From Bacteroidales bacterium UBA1215 (GTDB lineage Bacteria > Bacteroidota > Bacteroidia > Bacteroidales > WCHB1-69), in the NCBI GenBank assembly GCA_002309475.1, contig DBXJ01000041.1, positions 1 through 15,470 of the forward strand: a stretch of DNA of 15,470 bases. The letters are read 5' to 3'. Position 1 is the stretch's first letter, and the number at the start of each line of letters is the position of its first letter. The translations under genes were made by a program, and so were the position numbers. The notes under the pieces are model-generated. The model saw only the letters and a list, made by a program, of their open reading frames with translations, was not told the origin of the DNA and did not search any database. Shown here piece after piece: positions 1 to 7,269 of this stretch.

Positions 1-30
1 TTTTTTGCTCTTTGTTACAAAAAAAAAACG

Positions 31-38
31 TACCTTTG
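31..38 (+). promoter_or_regulatory. Bacteroidota-type -7 box for the hydrogenase-like operon
   Basis: TACCTTTG matches the TAnnTTTG -7 consensus of the Bacteroidota housekeeping sigma factor. It lies 29 bases before the ATG at 68, giving a short AT-rich leader. TTTG sequences at 4-7 and 11-14 could act as the -33 element, but their spacings (23 and 16 bases) are off the usual 19-21, so the upstream half is uncertain. The box argues against any translation start upstream of it. Confidence 0.6.
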
Positions 39-67
39 CCGATTATATCGTAGATTTATTACATACA

Positions 68-415
68 ATGAAATTAGAGGAAATTTTAAAGTTGATTGAA
101 GGAACAGTGGTAACAAATATGGATACTGCTGAATTAGATTTTGAAAGAGCATTCACATCAGATTTGATGAGTGACGTATTAACCATTAGAAATACCGATG
201 GATTGTTGATTATTACAGGATTGGCCAATTTGCAGACAATTCGTACTGTAGAAATGGCCGGAATCAATTTGGTGATACTTACCAGAGGCAAAAAGGCAAC
301 TCCGGATATGATAGAATTGGCAGAAGAAAACGACATTGCCATTATAGAAACAAAAATGTCGAGTTTCAGAGCCTCTGCCATGCTATATAATGCAAGTATG
401 CAACCATTATTTTAA
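68..415 (+). CDS. DRTGG-type domain protein, first gene of the sensory hydrogenase module
   Basis: This is a 115-residue soluble protein made of little more than one DRTGG-like domain, a small alpha/beta fold also found in some CBS-domain proteins and phosphotransacetylases. Its biochemical role is unknown, and nucleotide or regulatory ligand binding is only a guess. The core runs from about residue 25 (TSDLMSDVL) through a beta strand (GLLIITG) and VEMAGINLVIL to an acidic stretch with ENDIAIIET. It is recognisably similar over about 85 residues to the product of 2264-2596, so the two are paralogues in one operon. The ATG at 68 was chosen because it follows the -7 box at 31-38; an in-frame TTG at 5 lies upstream of that promoter. 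The next gene starts 17 bases after the stop. Family assignment rests on fold-level pattern and on gene context, since such proteins accompany hydrogenase-linked kinase and PHP genes in other anaerobes. Confidence 0.75.
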   Translation: MKLEEILKLIEGTVVTNMDTAELDFERAFTSDLMSDVLTIRNTDGLLIITGLANLQTIRTVEMAGINLVILTRGKKATPDMIELAEENDIAIIETKMSSFRASAMLYNASMQPLF

Positions 416-432
416 TCCTTAATTTTTCAACA

Positions 433-843
433 ATGCATTTTGAATATCAAGTAGAAAGTGGTGATTTTTTAAATGCCGGTTCAACGTCAAGTGCAGTTAA
501 AAAAACGTTGAAACAATTAAATGTAAATCCCACTATTATCAAAAGAACCATCGTAGCCCTTTATGAAGCGGAAGTGAATATAGTGGCTCATGCTTATAGA
601 GGAACTATCTATGTGGATATAGATGAACAATCTATTAATATTCGTTTAGTAGATGAAGGTCCCGGCATTCCCGATATAGACCAAGCTATGCAGGAGGGTT
701 TTTCTACGGCATCGGTTTCTGTGCGTGAAATGGGATTTGGCGCAGGAATGGGTTTGCCGAATATAAAAAACAATTCCGACAAACTGACTATCACCAGCGA
801 AGTCGGTAAAGGTACAACAGTAGAAATTTATAATAAACTATAA
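433..843 (+). CDS. RsbW-like ATP-binding protein (anti-sigma/serine-kinase-type HATPase)
   Basis: This 136-residue protein is a stand-alone GHKL ATPase domain (HATPase_c) of the RsbW/SpoIIAB type. Such proteins typically phosphorylate a serine of an antagonist protein or sequester a regulator. The N-box is EAEVNIVAHAY (about residues 46-56), with the Glu and Asn expected to help bind Mg-ATP. The G1 box is DEGPGIPD and the G2 region GFGAGMGLPNIK. There is no dimerisation/phosphoacceptor histidine domain and no membrane segment, so it is not a complete histidine kinase. It sits between the first DRTGG gene (17 bases upstream) and the hydrogenase-like gene (4 bases downstream), which indicates co-transcription and probably a shared pathway. 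No sigma factor or STAS anti-anti-sigma factor is encoded in the window, so its partner is unknown; the DRTGG proteins are candidates by position only. The fold call is firm, the signalling role is inference. Confidence 0.88.
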   Translation: MHFEYQVESGDFLNAGSTSSAVKKTLKQLNVNPTIIKRTIVALYEAEVNIVAHAYRGTIYVDIDEQSINIRLVDEGPGIPDIDQAMQEGFSTASVSVREMGFGAGMGLPNIKNNSDKLTITSEVGKGTTVEIYNKL

Positions 844-847
844 TAAT

Positions 848-2248
848 ATGGCTGAACACGAAACTTTTTATCATGCACTTGAATTTAGAGAAGACCTTTG
901 TATGGGTTGCTCTCATTGCATGATGAAATGTCCTACAGGAGCAATCAGGGTAATAGATGGCAAGGCAAGGCTCAATCCCGATAGATGTATAGATTGCGGG
1001 GAATGTTTCCAAACTTGTCCTTATGGTGCTATCAGTGTCAAGCAAGACGACTTTGAAAAAATTTACAATTATAAATATCGCATTGCTTTAATGCCTTCGG
1101 TGTTCAGTGCACAATTCCCTGATAAGGTTACTTATTCACAAATCTACAAGGCCTTGATAACGGTTGGCTTCACACAAGTGTATGAAACAGAAAACACCGT
1201 TGACAGCTTGGTGAAACCTTATAATGAATATATTGGAAATCACGAAGATAAACCCGTTATTTCATCATTTTGTCCGGCCATTGTCCGATTGATACAAGTT
1301 CGTTTCCCGACTTTGGTGGACAATATCATGCTGATAAAACCTCCTATGGATGTTACCGCCATGCTCATCAAGAAAAAATATGAGGACGAAGGTATTCCAT
1401 TTAGCGATGTCGGCATTTTTTATGTAACACCTTGTGCTGCCAAAATTGCAGGCATCAAAAGTTCTGTTGTAGATGACAACTCTTTGATTAGCGGTGTTAT
1501 CAATATGAATTTCTTGTACAACAAAGTTTATCGTGTGATTAAACAAAATGCCTATCTTCCGGAATTAGCCGATGCCAACGATGTGGATTTTGAAAAAATG
1601 TCGAAACGTTCCTTGCATTGGTCACTAACTACAGGTGAAGTTCGTGTGGTGAATTCTGCCAAAAAAATGGCTATTGACCAAGTTCACAATGTGATAGAAT
1701 TCTTGGAAAAAGTAGAAAACGGAGATATAGAAGATATCGACTTTTTGGAATTGCGAGCCTGCTATCAAAGTTGTGCAGGCGGCGTATTGTGTGCCGGCAA
1801 CAAATTCCTGACTACCGACAGGGCAAGACGCAGAGCCAGCAATATTTTAGGCGATACGCTGCAAAGAGAAGATATGGAAAAATATTCTCAATATCTGGAA
1901 GATAATTGCCTGATAGACGGAAAAATTGAACCCCGTTCTATTGTAAAATTAGATGACGATATGGCAGAAGCCATGAAAAAAATGAAGCGTATCAACGAAA
2001 TAAACAATATTCTGCCACAAGTGGATTGCGGAATTTGCGGAACGCCTTCTTGTCAAGCTTTTGCAGAAGATATCGTTCAGAAAAAAGCAGATATAAAACG
2101 TTGTATTTTTGTCCAGAAAATTCTTCAACAAAATGATAAATTGGAATTGTCTGAAGCCACAGAGATTATGAAACAAACGTGGGGAGTCGGCAAGTTGGAC
2201 AAAAATTTGGTGCGTGAATTAAAAGATGAATTAGAAACAGAAGATTAA
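848..2248 (+). CDS. [FeFe]-hydrogenase-like iron-sulfur protein, sensory type
   Basis: This 466-residue cytoplasmic protein has three parts. Residues 10-65 form a bacterial 2x[4Fe-4S] ferredoxin domain (Cys18, 21, 24, 28 and Cys47, 50, 53, 57). Residues about 75-350 are an [FeFe]-hydrogenase large-subunit-like domain. Residues about 388-422 are an FeS domain with Cys394, 397, 402 and 419 (CX2CX4CX16C). The H-cluster motifs are degenerate but keep their ligands. L1 reads SSFCPA (Cys142), L2 reads TPCAAK (Cys196, Lys199), and L3 reads ELRACYQSC (Cys305, Cys309). The canonical L1 is TSCCP, so the proton-relay cysteine is Phe141 here. The Glu of MPCxxKxxE is Gly202, and the Met of ExMAC is Arg303. 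These changes fit sensory or poorly catalytic hydrogenases better than an H2-producing enzyme. No PAS domain is present, unlike many sensory hydrogenases. Neighbouring kinase-like, DRTGG and PHP genes support a signalling role. Whether it carries a complete H-cluster cannot be told from sequence alone. Confidence 0.88.
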   Translation: MAEHETFYHALEFREDLCMGCSHCMMKCPTGAIRVIDGKARLNPDRCIDCGECFQTCPYGAISVKQDDFEKIYNYKYRIALMPSVFSAQFPDKVTYSQIYKALITVGFTQVYETENTVDSLVKPYNEYIGNHEDKPVISSFCPAIVRLIQVRFPTLVDNIMLIKPPMDVTAMLIKKKYEDEGIPFSDVGIFYVTPCAAKIAGIKSSVVDDNSLISGVINMNFLYNKVYRVIKQNAYLPELADANDVDFEKMSKRSLHWSLTTGEVRVVNSAKKMAIDQVHNVIEFLEKVENGDIEDIDFLELRACYQSCAGGVLCAGNKFLTTDRARRRASNILGDTLQREDMEKYSQYLEDNCLIDGKIEPRSIVKLDDDMAEAMKKMKRINEINNILPQVDCGICGTPSCQAFAEDIVQKKADIKRCIFVQKILQQNDKLELSEATEIMKQTWGVGKLDKNLVRELKDELETED

Positions 2249-2263
2249 TAAAAAAATAATTAT

Positions 2264-2596
2264 ATGACAGTAAAAGAATTAGCGGAAAAGTTGAATTTAA
2301 AACTTTTTTGCGGAGAAGGTGGATTAAATAGAGAAATAGAAGGTGGCTACACCGGAGATTTGTTGAGTGATGTAATGGGCAATGCAGAAGCCAATCATGT
2401 TTGGGTAACATTGCAAACTCATAAAAATGTGATGGCTATCGCTTCTTTAAAAGAATTGGCAGCCATTATTTTGGTTAAAGGCTATAAACCTGAAGAAGAG
2501 ACCATTAAACAAAGCAACGAAGAACAAATTCCTATCTTAGGTACAGACGAAGAAGAATTTGAACTTTCTGCAAAAATTTACAACTTAATCAAGTGA
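2264..2596 (+). CDS. second DRTGG-type domain protein
   Basis: This 110-residue soluble protein starts 15 bases after the hydrogenase-like gene. It begins with a short helix (TVKELAEKLNLKLF), then a DRTGG-like core with GDLLSDVM near residue 31, VWVTLQ, LAAIILVKG and a C-terminal QIPILGT strand. Residue order matches the protein encoded at 68-415 (GDLLSDVM against SDLMSDVL, IPILGT against IAIIET, SAKIYN against SAMLYN), so the pair probably arose by duplication and may form a heterodimer or antagonistic pair. Its last codons overlap the start of the PHP gene: the TGA stop (2594-2596) shares bases with the GTG at 2593. This implies translational coupling. Similar small proteins have been annotated as serine kinases, but no kinase motif is visible. 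Its function is unknown. Confidence 0.78.
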   Translation: MTVKELAEKLNLKLFCGEGGLNREIEGGYTGDLLSDVMGNAEANHVWVTLQTHKNVMAIASLKELAAIILVKGYKPEEETIKQSNEEQIPILGTDEEEFELSAKIYNLIK

Positions 2597-3357
2597 GATT
2601 ATTTAAAGCAGACTTACACACACATACCGTTCTCTCTCCTTGTGGCGATTTGGACATGAGTCCGGACGAAATTTTGCGATTAGCAAAGGAGAGAGGATTG
2701 GATATGATTGGCATTTCTGACCACAATACCACCAAGCATTGCAAATTGGCGAAAAAAATAGGACAGGAATTAGGTGTATTTGTGCTTTGCGGTGCCGAAG
2801 TCACCACACAAGAAGAAGCCCATTGCTTGTCATTTTTCGAAACGGAAGAACAACTGCAAGAATTTGAAAATTATCTGCAACAACATTTGCCGGATATCCC
2901 CAACGATCCGGAAAAGTTCGGCTATCAGGTGCAAGTGGATGAAGAATTGAATATTGTTTACGAAGAACCTAAATTTTTGATATCGGCGATAGATCAAAGT
3001 GTGGAGCAAATAGAACAAAAAGTTCACAGTCTTCAAGGTTTATTTGTTCCGGCACATATTGACAAACCTAAATTCAGCCTTCCCAGCCAGTTGGGATTCA
3101 TTCCTTTCGATTTGAATGTAGATGGAGTGGAACTTTCTATCCGTGCCACTAAATATGATTATTTGTTAAGAAATAAGTATCTGAAAAACAAAACTTTTAT
3201 TCAAAGTTCCGATGCTCATTATACCAATCAAATTGCATCAACATATTGCTATTTTGAAATGGAAGAAATTTCTTTTGCTGAAATTCGCAAAGCCTTTCAT
3301 CAAGAAGACGGCAGACGGGTACTTTTAAGGGAAGAGGTAGAGCAAAAAGAACAATAA
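2593..3357 (+). CDS. PHP-domain metal-dependent phosphoesterase
   Basis: This 254-residue protein is a member of the PHP (polymerase and histidinol phosphatase) family, which hydrolyses phosphoesters with a two- or three-metal centre. The metal-ligand series is complete: His9-Thr-His11 (DLHTHT), Asp43-His44 (SDHN), Glu69, His77, His155 (PAHID), and Asp207 with His209 (SDAH). The GTG at 2593 is the best start because HxH lies before the first in-frame ATG (2656); that ATG would remove essential ligands. The GTG overlaps the upstream TGA, so expression is probably coupled to the second DRTGG gene. Relatives act on DNA or RNA ends, nucleotides or histidinol phosphate; the substrate here cannot be read from sequence. 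Its place in the hydrogenase module suggests it removes or makes a signalling phosphate, which is inference. The operon appears to end here, with 24 bases and no visible hairpin before the convergent glycosyltransferase gene. Confidence 0.87.
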   Translation: MRLFKADLHTHTVLSPCGDLDMSPDEILRLAKERGLDMIGISDHNTTKHCKLAKKIGQELGVFVLCGAEVTTQEEAHCLSFFETEEQLQEFENYLQQHLPDIPNDPEKFGYQVQVDEELNIVYEEPKFLISAIDQSVEQIEQKVHSLQGLFVPAHIDKPKFSLPSQLGFIPFDLNVDGVELSIRATKYDYLLRNKYLKNKTFIQSSDAHYTNQIASTYCYFEMEEISFAEIRKAFHQEDGRRVLLREEVEQKEQ

Positions 3358-3381
3358 TACTATCTAAAAATCAGCGAAACT

Positions 3382-4509
3382 TTAATTCTTTTCGTACAGT
3401 TTAATCATTTCTTGCCAAATGATTGTTTCACTTTTGTCCCAAGAAAAATAAGAACTTCTTATTTTTCCTTTTTTTATTAAAGTTTCTTGTAATTCTTTGT
3501 TATTGAAAAGTTGTTGCATGGCATTTGATATTTCGTCCACTTTATTGGGATTTACCAATAGGGCAGCCGTATCGGCAACTTCCGGCATAGCTGTAACATC
3601 GGATGTAATAACAGGTGTGCCACAGGCAAATGCTTCAATAATCGGTACGCCGAAACCTTCAAACAAAGAAACATATACCAATCCTATGGCAGCAGACAGC
3701 AATTTGTTCATATCGGCAGTGGATATGTAACCGGTAAAAACAACATCATCAGCATATTGCATGTTGTTCAAGGTTTGATTCATATCTTTATCCCAATATT
3801 TTTTCATGCCGGCAAACAATAATTTGGCATGGTTGCCGGCTTTTCTAAATTCATCAAATGCCAGCAAAATATTGACAACATTTTTGCGTTTGTTAGCAGT
3901 GCCGGCAAAAATAAAATAATCCTCTCCGCCACAATAAGTGTTTTTCACAGCTTGCTGTTCTTCTTTGGATATTTCAAAAAAATCTTCCGCAACAGCATTG
4001 TAGGCAACCGCTATTTTGTCAAGTGGAATGTGATAATGTTGTGAAATATCTTGCCGGGAGAAATGTGACACGGTAACAAGTTTGTCGGCTTTGCGGGCAA
4101 ATTTCGGAAAGAAGTGTTGATAGTATTTTCTTGTCCAAAAAGAACTCATTTGCGGGTAGTGTTCAAAATTGATGTCATGCATCACCAGCAATGTCGGGAT
4201 CTTTGTATTTAAACATAGCCATCCGTCAGGAGAGAAAAACAGGTCTATTTTTTCTTTTTGCAATGCTTTTTTGATGCCGATTTCAAAAAACAGATACCAT
4301 AAAAAAGGATGCCTTGCCGGAGGATTGACCACTACCGGTTTTATATTGTCGGCAAACAAGAATTTTTTGTCAGGAGTTCTGTCAAAGAAAAATACAAATT
4401 CATCATTGGGGTGTTTGCGTACCATTCTTTGCAGAATTTCGTACGAAAACCATGCAATGCCATCCATTTTTCCATCTACCAAAAGGCGAGTGTTTACTCC
4501 TATTCGCAT
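3382..4509 (-). CDS. GT4-family glycosyltransferase
   Basis: This 375-residue enzyme is predicted to be a retaining GT-B glycosyltransferase that transfers a sugar from a nucleotide donor to a glycan or lipid acceptor. The N-terminal Rossmann half starts at MRIGVNTRLL and contains HDINFEHYP (about 111-119). The C-terminal half carries FAGTANKRKN (about 201-210) and the donor-binding EX7E motif EGFGVPIIE (Glu284, Glu292), followed by ACGTPVITSD. No transmembrane segment or signal peptide is seen. It lies 3 bases downstream of clpC on the same strand and so is probably co-transcribed with it, although no functional link to proteolysis is apparent. No other polysaccharide genes are present, so the acceptor and donor sugar are unknown. 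Its 3' end faces the PHP gene across a 24-base gap. Confidence 0.9.
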   Translation of the reverse strand: MRIGVNTRLLVDGKMDGIAWFSYEILQRMVRKHPNDEFVFFFDRTPDKKFLFADNIKPVVVNPPARHPFLWYLFFEIGIKKALQKEKIDLFFSPDGWLCLNTKIPTLLVMHDINFEHYPQMSSFWTRKYYQHFFPKFARKADKLVTVSHFSRQDISQHYHIPLDKIAVAYNAVAEDFFEISKEEQQAVKNTYCGGEDYFIFAGTANKRKNVVNILLAFDEFRKAGNHAKLLFAGMKKYWDKDMNQTLNNMQYADDVVFTGYISTADMNKLLSAAIGLVYVSLFEGFGVPIIEAFACGTPVITSDVTAMPEVADTAALLVNPNKVDEISNAMQQLFNNKELQETLIKKGKIRSSYFSWDKSETIIWQEMIKLYEKN

Positions 4510-4512
4510 AGT

Positions 4513-7035
4513 TTATCTGCTAACAATCATTTTGTCTTCTGTTTCGTCATATTTCAATACAATGGCATCATTTTCTTTGACAGTGCCATTGATAATTTCT
4601 TCGGATATGACATCTTCAACATATTGTTGAATAGCACGTTTCAACGGTCTTGCACCATAACTTGCATCCCAACCTTTGTCCGCAATATAATCTTTGGCGG
4701 TATTGTCCAAGGTAAGGTGAATTTTCATGTCTTCTAATCGTTTATAAACGTGTTTGATTTCAATGTCAATTATATTGTGTATATCTTCTCGTTTGAGAGA
4801 ATTGAAAATGATGATGTCGTCCAAACGATTGATAAATTCCGGTGCAAATTGTTTTGACAGTGCATCTTGTATGACCTTCTGTATGTTTTTGTTGTAATTT
4901 TCTTGGCGAGCGGCAGTAGAGAAACCGACTCCTGCACCAAAATCTTTCACTTGACGACTACCGATATTGGATGTCATGATGATGATAGTGTTTTTAAAAT
5001 CGACTTTTCTTCCTAAACTATCAGTCAAATGACCTTCGTCGAACACTTGTAAAAGAAGATTATACACATCGGGATGTGCTTTCTCTATTTCATCTAATAA
5101 AACAATAGAGTAGGGTTTGCGTCTTACTTTTTCTGTCAACTGACCGCCGCCTTCTTCGTAGCCGACATATCCCGGAGGTGCTCCTATCAAACGAGTGATA
5201 GCGAATTTTTCCATATATTCGCTCATATCTACTCTTACAATGGCATCTTCGCTGTCGAATAGATATTTTGCCAACACCTTGCATAAAAATGTTTTGCCGA
5301 CCCCTGTAGGACCCAAGAATAGAAATGAGCCGATAGGTTTGTTAGGATCTTTCAATCCTAATTTGTTTCTGCGAATGGCTTTGGCAATTTTTGAAATGGC
5401 TTCATCTTGACCGATAACGCTGGATTTGAGTTCGTTTTCCATGTTCGACAAACGTGTGGAAGTATCTTTGTTGATACGTTCCATAGGAATGCCGGTCATC
5501 ATAGCAACTACATCTGCTACAATATCTTCTGTAACAATTTCTCGTTGCTTGTCGGCTTCTGCTTCCCATTGGGCTTTGGCATTATCCAATTCCGCTTTTA
5601 ATTGTTTGATGGTATCTCTAAAAGCTGCCGCCTTTTCATATTCTGTAGCATTGACAGCCATTATCTTATTTTTTTCTGCTTCTTCTAATTGTTGTTCTAT
5701 GTCAAGAATATTTTCCGGCACAACAATTTTGCTAATATGAACTCTGGCACCCGCTTCATCCATCACATCTATAGCCTTGTCGGGAAGATATTTGTCAGGA
5801 ATATAGCGTTGGGTGAGAGTGATGCATGCTTTTATGGCTTCATCGGTGAAAGTTACATGATGATGATCTTCGTATTTGCTTTTGATATTGTTAAGAATCA
5901 AAATAGTTTCTTCCGGACCGGTTGGTTCTACCAATACTTGTTGAAAGCGTCTGTCTAAAGCTCCGTCAGATTCTATATTTTTTCTGTATTCATCCAGTGT
6001 GGTGGCACCAATACATTGCAATTCTCCGCGTGCCAAAGCCGGTTTGAACATATTGGAAGCATCTAAAGAGCCACTTGCACTGCCGGCACCTACAATGGTA
6101 TGAATTTCGTCAATAAACAAAATAATGTTCGGATTTTCGTACACTTCGTCCAATACCGCTTTCACTCTTTCTTCAAATTCGCCTCTGAATTTGGTGCCGG
6201 CAACCATGGAACCTAAATCCAACATGACAATACGTTTATCCAACAAGATTCTCGGCACTTGCTTATTGACAATTTTCAATGCCAATCCTTCTGCAATGGC
6301 CGATTTACCGACGCCCGGTTCTCCGATAAGAATAGGGTTGTTTTTCTTTCTACGGCTTAATATTTGTGTAATTCGCTCTAATTCTTTTTCACGACCTACT
6401 ACAGGATCTAATTTGCCTTCTTCTGCAGCCTTGTTTAAATCTCGTCCATAGGCATTCAAATTGGGTGTTCTGCTTTTGGTTTTGGGTCTTTGTGGTCTGT
6501 TTGCGTCCATTCTGGGATTCCTTTCCATGTCGTCATCCATAGCATCGTCGTCTTTTTGAGCTCTCGATGGTGCAGAATTAAGAGCAATGCCTTTGTGTTC
6601 CTGTGCGTAATTCTTTATTTTGGACGGAGTAATATCGTGATTTTGCAACATTTTGGAAGCAAAATTATCTTTCATTTGTGCTAATGCCAAAAATAAATGA
6701 GAAATTTCTATCACAGAACTTCCGGAGGCATTGGTGATAAATTGTGCATTATTAAATAATGAATTGGTTTGTTTCAAAAAAGGAATTGACTTGGGCATCA
6801 CTTCCACATTTTCGCTCGAAAGCGTAATTTTTCTCTTTACCTCTTCGGAAAATGTTTCTATATCTATGCCGCAATATTCAAAAAAATCATTTATAAATTC
6901 ATAGTCACCTTTCAATAAGGCTAACAAAATATGTTCTGTACCTAAAGAAGCACAATGAAAGTCAAAAACATGTTGTATGCTTTTTTGAATTACATCTTCC
7001 ACTTCTTTAGAAAAATTCCACTTAAATTGCTCCAT
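4513..7035 (-). CDS. clpC: ClpC, AAA+ unfoldase subunit of the Clp protease
   Basis: This 840-residue Hsp100 ATPase is the usual length for ClpC. It forms a hexamer that unfolds proteins and threads them into ClpP. The Clp N-domain covers about 1-150 (FHCASLGTEHILLALL), followed by a charged, flexible linker (about 158-195). The first AAA+ module has Walker A GEPGVGKS (238-245), Walker B LFIDE (306-310) and an arginine finger near DRRF (361-364). A middle domain includes a UVR-like motif (EYEKAAAFRDTIKQL, 465-479), which separates ClpC from ClpA. The second module has Walker A GPTGVGKT (575-582), Walker B VLLDE (645-649) and sensor 2 GARPLKR (794-800). A VGF loop (703-705) is in the place used for ClpP docking, so it is predicted to work with ClpP. 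A well-spaced promoter precedes it and the glycosyltransferase gene follows 3 bases after the stop. It is divergent from gyrA. Confidence 0.96.
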   Translation of the reverse strand: MEQFKWNFSKEVEDVIQKSIQHVFDFHCASLGTEHILLALLKGDYEFINDFFEYCGIDIETFSEEVKRKITLSSENVEVMPKSIPFLKQTNSLFNNAQFITNASGSSVIEISHLFLALAQMKDNFASKMLQNHDITPSKIKNYAQEHKGIALNSAPSRAQKDDDAMDDDMERNPRMDANRPQRPKTKSRTPNLNAYGRDLNKAAEEGKLDPVVGREKELERITQILSRRKKNNPILIGEPGVGKSAIAEGLALKIVNKQVPRILLDKRIVMLDLGSMVAGTKFRGEFEERVKAVLDEVYENPNIILFIDEIHTIVGAGSASGSLDASNMFKPALARGELQCIGATTLDEYRKNIESDGALDRRFQQVLVEPTGPEETILILNNIKSKYEDHHHVTFTDEAIKACITLTQRYIPDKYLPDKAIDVMDEAGARVHISKIVVPENILDIEQQLEEAEKNKIMAVNATEYEKAAAFRDTIKQLKAELDNAKAQWEAEADKQREIVTEDIVADVVAMMTGIPMERINKDTSTRLSNMENELKSSVIGQDEAISKIAKAIRRNKLGLKDPNKPIGSFLFLGPTGVGKTFLCKVLAKYLFDSEDAIVRVDMSEYMEKFAITRLIGAPPGYVGYEEGGGQLTEKVRRKPYSIVLLDEIEKAHPDVYNLLLQVFDEGHLTDSLGRKVDFKNTIIIMTSNIGSRQVKDFGAGVGFSTAARQENYNKNIQKVIQDALSKQFAPEFINRLDDIIIFNSLKREDIHNIIDIEIKHVYKRLEDMKIHLTLDNTAKDYIADKGWDASYGARPLKRAIQQYVEDVISEEIINGTVKENDAIVLKYDETEDKMIVSR

Positions 7036-7089
7036 ATCTGTTTATTTGTTAACTGATTTCAATTAGTTTGAATTGAAAAAAAATCTTTC

Positions 7090-7120
7090 CAAAATTATCA
7101 TTATTAAACGCAAAAACAAA
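7090..7120 (-). promoter_or_regulatory. clpC promoter (TTTG-N19-TAATTTTG)
   Basis: On the minus strand, TTTG (plus-strand CAAA at 7117-7120) is followed after exactly 19 bases by TAATTTTG (plus-strand CAAAATTA at 7090-7097). This matches the Bacteroidota -33/-7 consensus in both sequence and spacing. It implies a 5' leader of roughly 45-50 bases before the clpC ATG at 7035. It is the clearest promoter in the window. No CIRCE element or other heat-shock operator was seen. Confidence 0.75.
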
Positions 7121-7200
7121 ATATATAGTATCTGTATTTTTAACAAAAAAAAGTTGAATAAAAAATAGGCAAAAAAGGTGTTTCGTATACTTTTTTTTAG

Positions 7201-7208
7201 TAATTTTG
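7201..7208 (+). promoter_or_regulatory. probable gyrA -7 box
   Basis: TAATTTTG fits the TAnnTTTG -7 consensus and lies about 60 bases upstream of the gyrA ATG. A good TTTG is not found at the usual 19-21 base spacing; TTTC at 7181-7184 is 16 bases away. The call therefore rests on the -7 box, its position and the need for a promoter in this divergent gap (7036-7269). The rest of the gap is A/T-rich with no other recognisable element. Confidence 0.4.
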
Positions 7209-7269
7209 TTAATTATTAATGAATAATATAACATTTTGATTATAAGGTATTTAAATAAATAAAATAACG

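Noticed and set aside
5..67. Upstream TTG-initiated extension of the first DRTGG protein
   Set aside because: It would begin before the -7 box at 31-38, and the added residues (Lys-rich, then ADYIVDLLHT) do not belong to the domain; the ATG at 68 fits better.
4309..4737. Open frames on the plus strand across the glycosyltransferase and clpC genes
   Set aside because: They are antisense to well-supported genes, have no promoter or recognisable domain, and show compositions expected of shadow frames.
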